Below are positions 59,148 through 64,000 of a stretch of 64,000 bases of DNA, one piece after another. This DNA is from Cerrena zonata. Its lineage: Eukaryota; Basidiomycota; Agaricomycetes; Polyporales; Cerrenaceae. Under the pieces are notes generated by a model, which searched no databases, was not told the DNA's origin, and was given only the letters and a program-made list of their open reading frames with translations. The position numbers and the translations under genes are program-made. Position 1 is the stretch's first letter. Every line of letters starts with the position of its first letter. The stretch covers positions 310,001 to 374,000 of the forward strand of contig JASBNA010000040.1 of the NCBI GenBank assembly GCA_038087015.1. The letters are read 5' to 3'.

Positions 59148-60444
59148 ATGACGATAGACCACATCATGTCCCTTTTAGCCACCGCCGTGGAACCTCTGGA
59201 TATTGTTCAACTTATATCACGCAAGTATGACAACCCAGACCCCGCAGGCGACACTGCCAATTTCTTCGGATATGTGCCTCAAATCAAGTATACTGTTATC
59301 GCACTCGGTACGTTGATACGTGTCTAAGTTGCTTGTCGCATACTAAACATAAATTTCTGCAGTCGCTTTCCTCCTCGTTGCGACATCTCAAACATACTTG
59401 ATGGTTCGCCATAAGGGTTACTTCATGCTAGCGATGCTTATCGCTGAGTTCAGTGAGTTTTATTCTGCCTTCTCAACCAACCAGCCATATCTAACTGTCG
59501 TGTCATAGCCTTCGCCGCTGGTATCGCTGTACGATGGCCGATGCACGACGACCCGACCAAGAAGGGGCTTTACATCATACAAAATACGCTTATCGTTCTT
59601 TCGCCTTGTGGCTTCATTGCTGCGAACTACATGCTCCTTGGAAGAATTGCAAGGTGGTTGAGGTGCAGCTCGCACATGCTCGTTCGCCCCCAGAGGATCA
59701 CACTCTTCTTCGTATTGTCTGACGTCTTCACGTTCCTCATCCAGGCAAGTCTCTTCATTCATCTGACTTCTACGATATGTATACTAAGACGGGATTCATC
59801 AGGGCTCAGGAGGAGGGCTCTCTGCCAGTGCTGGTGACGACGCTTCTAAGGCGAAGCTTGGTGCTCGAGTAAGCATCTCCACCTTCTTTCTTCTGTTTCT
59901 ATACTAATGATAATATATTCAGATCTTCCTCATTGGTCTGATCCTTCAAGGTGTCTCGTTCGCCTTCTTCACCTTCATGTACCTGCACTTCTTGTACTGC
60001 GTCTATACCCGCGAATCCCGAATCTGGAACGCCGATGCCAACAAAAGCTGGCTGCACGATTGGCGTGGCCTCGCAGGTGCACTGTTCACGAGCTGTATTT
60101 TCATCCTGGTAAGTATCTCGCGACAGGACTCTGCTCGCTGTCATTAACTCTACCTTACACAGATTCGATCGGGTTATCGTATCGCTGAACTGAGCCAAGG
60201 CTATCGTGGACCTATTTCCGAGAAAGAAGGTCTTTTCTACCTCTTCGATGTTCTCTGTCTCTTCCTCGCCGTCTTGGTCTACACAGCGTTCTGGCCGGGT
60301 AGGTTCATTCCTGGAGGAGGCATGGAGAAGGTCTTGACCGAAGACAGCGATAAATTCGAGGGTTCTAGGATCGCGATGTTGGACGCAGGTGGTCAAGGCA
60401 TGCACACACCTCCGCACGAATACAGGTCACGCCCGATGGTTTGA
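59148..60444 (+). CDS. RTA1-like membrane protein, tandem copy 1
   Basis: Six exons (59148-59307, 59363-59452, 59509-59744, 59803-59868, 59923-60108, 60163-60444) encode 339 residues and about seven membrane segments. Family motifs are NFFGYVPQIKYTVIAL, KGYFMLAMLIAEF, GFIAANYMLLGRIARWL, LFFVLSDVFTFLIQ, GSGGGLSASAG, RSGYRIAELSQGYRGPI and VLVYTAFWPGRFIP. RTA1 proteins (PF04479) are linked to lipid flipping and tolerance of membrane-active compounds. Intron 3 (59745-59802) has a consensus GC donor (CAG|GCAAGT) where the paralogue downstream has GT. The N-terminus resembles a weak signal anchor. Exon lengths 90, 236, 186 and 282 equal those of the paralogue. Confidence 0.9.
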
Positions 60445-61819
60445 GTCTTGTCACCATGATACCAACCTTATATCTCAACTTATTTATTGGGAAACGGGTC
60501 TGTACGTACTTTTTGACCTTTTAATGCACACTATTAGACGTTTTGTATGAATGATGATGTCCTTCACGAATAATCACTCTCCATTAGCCAGAGTCTCATG
60601 TTCATTTTTCTGCTAGGTTCTGCTTCAGGAGGTCTCATTTTCCATCGTGTATGCGAATTTATCGCACCTCGATGTCGCTCCTAATATTGACTCTCTTCCA
60701 CATAAGGATATCTCGTGCACACCTTTCACGCTCTTACGGAGCTCCGTTCTGTTTATGACATGGTTACCAGCCTTATGACACCGCCCTATATATACGTACT
60801 CGCTATATAACGAGTTCGATTGTGGCTTGCTCGGACCATGATCGTAACCTGCCACTCGAGGTCGATCCATAAATTGAGATCTAGATGGCATAGAGGTGAA
60901 ACGGGAAAGGCGGATATGCCGGATTCATCCTCCGAAGAAACAGCAACTGCGATCTTCGCATACACGTTTTCCCCTATTGTGCATAAAAACTACGCCGCCA
61001 TTGGCGTATCAGGTGTGTTGTACGAGACATGGTTTCCATTAAGCGGGAACGCTAGAGCAGTTCTGCGTGTATGCATGGCGGTGAGTGACACACTACGCAG
61101 ACGGTCGGGACTGAAACTTTGACAGGCCAACTACTACACCTTGTCTAGAAGTTGATTCCGACGAGTACGAACTTTCGGATAGCGTAGGAGGAATGAACAT
61201 CCCTTACTCCTTCTTACTCCCGCATTCAAAATTCTGCACAGCAGCCAGTAGTACCGAACCTCGTACTGCACCCCACAGTGGTGCACCGCAGTTCTGGCTC
61301 GTGCACGGTTCCTTGCTGCGATCCTCACTTTCATCTCCCCCAATAGCACGATGCCAAGCTTCCGATCATCAACATCCCAGGCGCCCTGATTGTTCTTTCT
61401 TTGATTTCCATATCGGGAGAAATGGACATGATTCCCGTGCACACGGGCCGCGGAAGTCATTCTGCTGACACAAATCCCGCAAGTCAGCCCCGGGAGTACT
61501 GCGGGTTCAGCTACATCTCAACAAGATCTCAACCAATACCTCTAAACATTTGCACTGCTGTGGACTTCTTTCGATAATTTGGTGATCGAAGACATGGCTC
61601 CTGTAGGCTTTGGCGAGAATTTGATAGGAGAACTGCGCGAAGATGAGAATTATTATAAAAAGTCCTGGAGGCAATTCGAAAGTCCCTCACCCCCTCCTCA
61701 TTCTATCCCATCTTTTCCCTTCCCTCTTTGGACTACCTGTAGGGGTATTTAAATTGACCACTATCTAGTGATCTTACCTTCCACGCCTTCCCCTTGCTGT
61801 ACCCAAATTAACCTTCAGC
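60445..61819. other. Spacer between tandem RTA1-like copies
   Basis: About 1.37 kb hold the 3' UTR of copy 1 and the promoter of copy 2. ORFs of up to 108 codons are not supported. No repeat is evident. Confidence 0.45.
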
Positions 61820-63167
61820 ATGACGACCTCGATAGCATCATATCTCCTCTTCCTCCTCGCCTCAGCCTATTCTACCCTCGCCGCGCCTAGCGACTTCAGC
61901 AGCGATGTCACACAACTCTTCTCTCGCAAGTATGACAACCCGGACCCTTCCAATGACCCCGAAAATTTCTTCGGTTACATTCCCATGACCAGATACACCA
62001 TCATGGCTCTCGGTACGTTGACACTTTAGACTTTATTATTTATTTGAAGCTAACGAGTATTTGCATTACTACAGTTGCCTTTATCTCGATCGCGATAGCG
62101 CAGACTTACATGGTGATCCGCTACAAGGGTTACTACATGCTTGCCATGCTCATCGCTGAATTCAGTAAGTCACTTCATTATCCCACACTATAGTCTGCCT
62201 CCTAACCGATGCCTATTTTCTAGCCTTCACCGCGGGTATCGCCCTCCGTATCCCTCTTCACGACGACCCTACAAAGTTGGGCCTCTACGTCGCCGAAAAC
62301 TCCCTCATCGTCCTTTCGCCAGTCGGTTTCATTGCTGCAAACTATGTTCTCCTTGGACGACTGTCGAGATGGTTAAAGTGCAATAACTACATGCTCATTC
62401 GCCCTGAACGGATCACTATATTCTTCGTGGCCTCTGATGTTATCACTTTCTTCGTCCAGGTATGTTTCTGACGCCATTGATCCTGATATGGATGATTGCT
62501 CATTATTTTTCCGTGCTATTAGGCTGCAGGTGGAGGTATCTCTGCTTCTGGCGATGCGTCCAAGGGAAAACTCGGCGCCCGAGTACGTATTCAGACTGTC
62601 TTCCTTTTACCGTTATATTAACATTCTTGTGATATAGATTTTCCTCGTCGGATTGATCCTTCAAGCCGTCTCATTCCTCTTCTTCACCGTCATGTACATT
62701 CAATTCCTTTACCGCGTCCGTTCCAACGACCCCCGTATCTGGAGTCGCGACGCCGGTAAAGGCATTTTGAACGACTGGCGCGCTCTCGCTGCTGCCCTCT
62801 TCGCCAGCTGTATCTTCATCCTCGTACGTCTTCTTCACATTCCCGTCACACTTCCTATCTCATTTCCTCATGTCTACTTGAATAGATCCGATCAGTATAC
62901 CGTATCGCGGAACTCAGCCAAGGCTACCGCGGTTCCATCGCCAAGAACGAAGCCATCTTCTACCTCTTTGATGTCCTCATGCTCTTCCACGCCGTCATGG
63001 TCTACACCCCATTCTGGCCAGGAAGGTTCATCCCCGACAAGAAGGAGATGGAGCGACAAGCGGCAGAAGAACACTACAAGGAGTCACCTACTACCATCGC
63101 CACGCTGCCACCCAGTGTTCAGGGCTCACATATCCAATTGGACCATATGGGACGCCCCTTGGTCTAG
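61820..63167 (+). CDS. RTA1-like membrane protein, tandem copy 2
   Basis: Six exons (61820-62012, 62075-62164, 62224-62459, 62523-62582, 62638-62823, 62886-63167) encode 348 residues. It opens with a signal-like segment (TTSIASYLLFLLASAYSTLAA), so the N-terminus is likely extracellular or luminal. It shares SRKYDNPDP, NFFGYIP, GYYMLAMLIAEF, GFIAANYVLLGRLSRWL, RSVYRIAELSQGYRGSI and VMVYTPFWPGRFIP with copy 1, along with four identical exon lengths. It is a recent tandem duplicate. All introns are GT-AG. The role is as for the family: lipid or toxicant handling at the plasma membrane is inferred. Confidence 0.92.
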
Positions 63168-63816
63168 ATGGTTGTTTATTGAAATAGCGGTGTATTTTTA
63201 TACCACATCATTTGTGGGGGGAAACCGAGTTGCGGGGTTGTGTTGAGATGATGATGGACTTGCTCTCATGGCTGTCTTTTCTTCTTTTGCTTTGAATTTT
63301 TATGTGATATTTTAGAACCATGTTTAACGGACTTCTCTTCACGAATTATAATGTGTTTGGGGCAACGAATATATCTTATGGCGGAATATCATGTTTAGTC
63401 TTTGAACCTGACACTCCCTAACAACATAGATGGCTCAAGGCGTCTTTTCACTCAATCTCTGAATCTTAGGCGTCATGGCCACGCGCTCGAGGTAACCACC
63501 GCAGCTAAATATAACTCAACGCTGTGCGTGTTCCAAGTGCCAACGTTCAATAATGCCGGGAAGAAGAGGGGAGAAGGATGACTCTATGTCTATATATTTA
63601 TTGAGTTTAGTGTACTACATACTGATAGTAGCAGATAGTCCCGAGTGTTGTAAGTCACTTGAAGTACGTTCAAACCAAGTAAGACTAGTATAATGTATAT
63701 TCCTACACCATTAACGCATAAGCATTAACAAGAAGCGATAGTTGATAATGTCCAGACCCCAAGAATGTAATCACGAAACATATCAAGAAATTCTAATACG
63801 TTCAATTCGAGATCGC
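63168..63816. other. Convergent 3' region, RTA1-like copies 2 and 3
   Basis: This 649 bp stretch lies between convergent stop codons. It is AT-rich and no feature was recognised. Confidence 0.5.
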
Positions 63817-64000
63817 CTAATTCTCCACTGGCAATCTCTCGTTCACTCCCTCCACCCTTTCACTACCGGTCGCGCTTGATGTCGCTTTCTCCTCGTCTCT
63901 CGCTCCGGCTCCCTCCAACTTCCACTTCTCCTCCAACGCCTTCAGCTCTTCAATATCGGGGACGTATCTTCCCGGCCAGAACGGCACATAGATAGCAATC
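63817..64000 (-). CDS. RTA1-like protein, third copy, C-terminus only
   Basis: The last 184 bases hold the C-terminal end of a minus-strand gene that continues past the right edge. The visible residues start with AIYVPFWPGRYVPDIEELK, equivalent to the final membrane segment VMVYTPFWPGRFIPDKKEM of the copy at 61820-63167, and continue as a charged cytosolic tail to the stop at 63817. With copies 1 and 2 it makes a cluster of at least three. Exons upstream are outside the window. Confidence 0.82.
   Translation of the reverse strand, partial: IAIYVPFWPGRYVPDIEELKALEEKWKLEGAGARDEEKATSSATGSERVEGVNERLPVEN

Noticed and set aside
1..64000. CRISPR arrays, operon-style systems or prophage.
   Set aside because: Gene structure is clearly eukaryotic, with introns throughout; no spaced direct repeats were seen.

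Overview
The window is nuclear DNA of a filamentous basidiomycete, most likely a wood- or litter-decaying agaricomycete. The signs are dense genes split by many 50-60 nt GT-AG introns, several exons of only 15-25 nt, a copper-radical glyoxal oxidase, a family of diverged F-box proteins, RTA1-type membrane proteins and a basidiomycete-style secreted repeat protein. I could reconstruct about 24 protein genes. Most exon chains were checked for phase by hand, so a multi-exon model whose phases close is strong evidence even where single ORFs are short.

Layout. 1-1422 (-): 3' part cut off, base-exchange phosphatidylserine synthase. 2551-4403 (+): NOP56. 4960-8449 (+): KHA1-type K+/H+ antiporter. 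8846-10786 (-): glyoxal oxidase. 10787-13597: no supported gene. 13598-15050 (+): RTA1-family protein with a doubtful splice. 15657-19540 (+): tandem F-box-like pair, the second with a frame break. 19739-21188 (-) EBP2 and 21422-22466 (+) KIN17 share a short divergent promoter. 22842-24064 (+): unknown acidic-tailed protein. 24130-26040 (-): ARP6. 27100-27389 (-): tiny three-exon mitochondrial bL33. 27668-30763 (+): Artemis/SNM1-type nuclease. 31297-36406 (-): BBC1/AIM3-like proline-rich actin-patch protein. 36650-38321 (-): F-box protein. 38762-40429 (+): TAF6. 40774-47330 (-): Mus7/MMS22-family repair protein. 47559-48817 (+): LRR/F-box-like protein. 49783-50735 (+): secreted repeat protein. 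50979-51639 (-): GNAT acetyltransferase. 53111-55351 (+): MFS transporter. 55352-59147: gene-poor. 59148-60444 and 61820-63167 (+): tandem RTA1-like paralogues. 63817-64000 (-): end of a third one.

Functional themes: nucleolar ribosome biogenesis (NOP56, EBP2), chromatin and transcription (ARP6, TAF6), and genome maintenance (KIN17, Artemis-like, MMS22), mixed with membrane transport and accessory families. These are neighbours, not an operon; coordination is plausible only at the divergent promoters, two of which (upstream of Artemis and of MMS22) carry an ACGCGT box.

The most unusual signal is the BBC1-like gene: its proline-rich N-terminal half can be read through only if eight separate single bases are skipped, all with the same sign, and the adjacent F-box gene needs one more of that sign, while a 3.4 kb exon nearby is uninterrupted. 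Clustered assembly insertions, gene decay or real recoding are the alternatives. I saw no CRISPR array, no convincing tRNA or rRNA, and no intact transposon.
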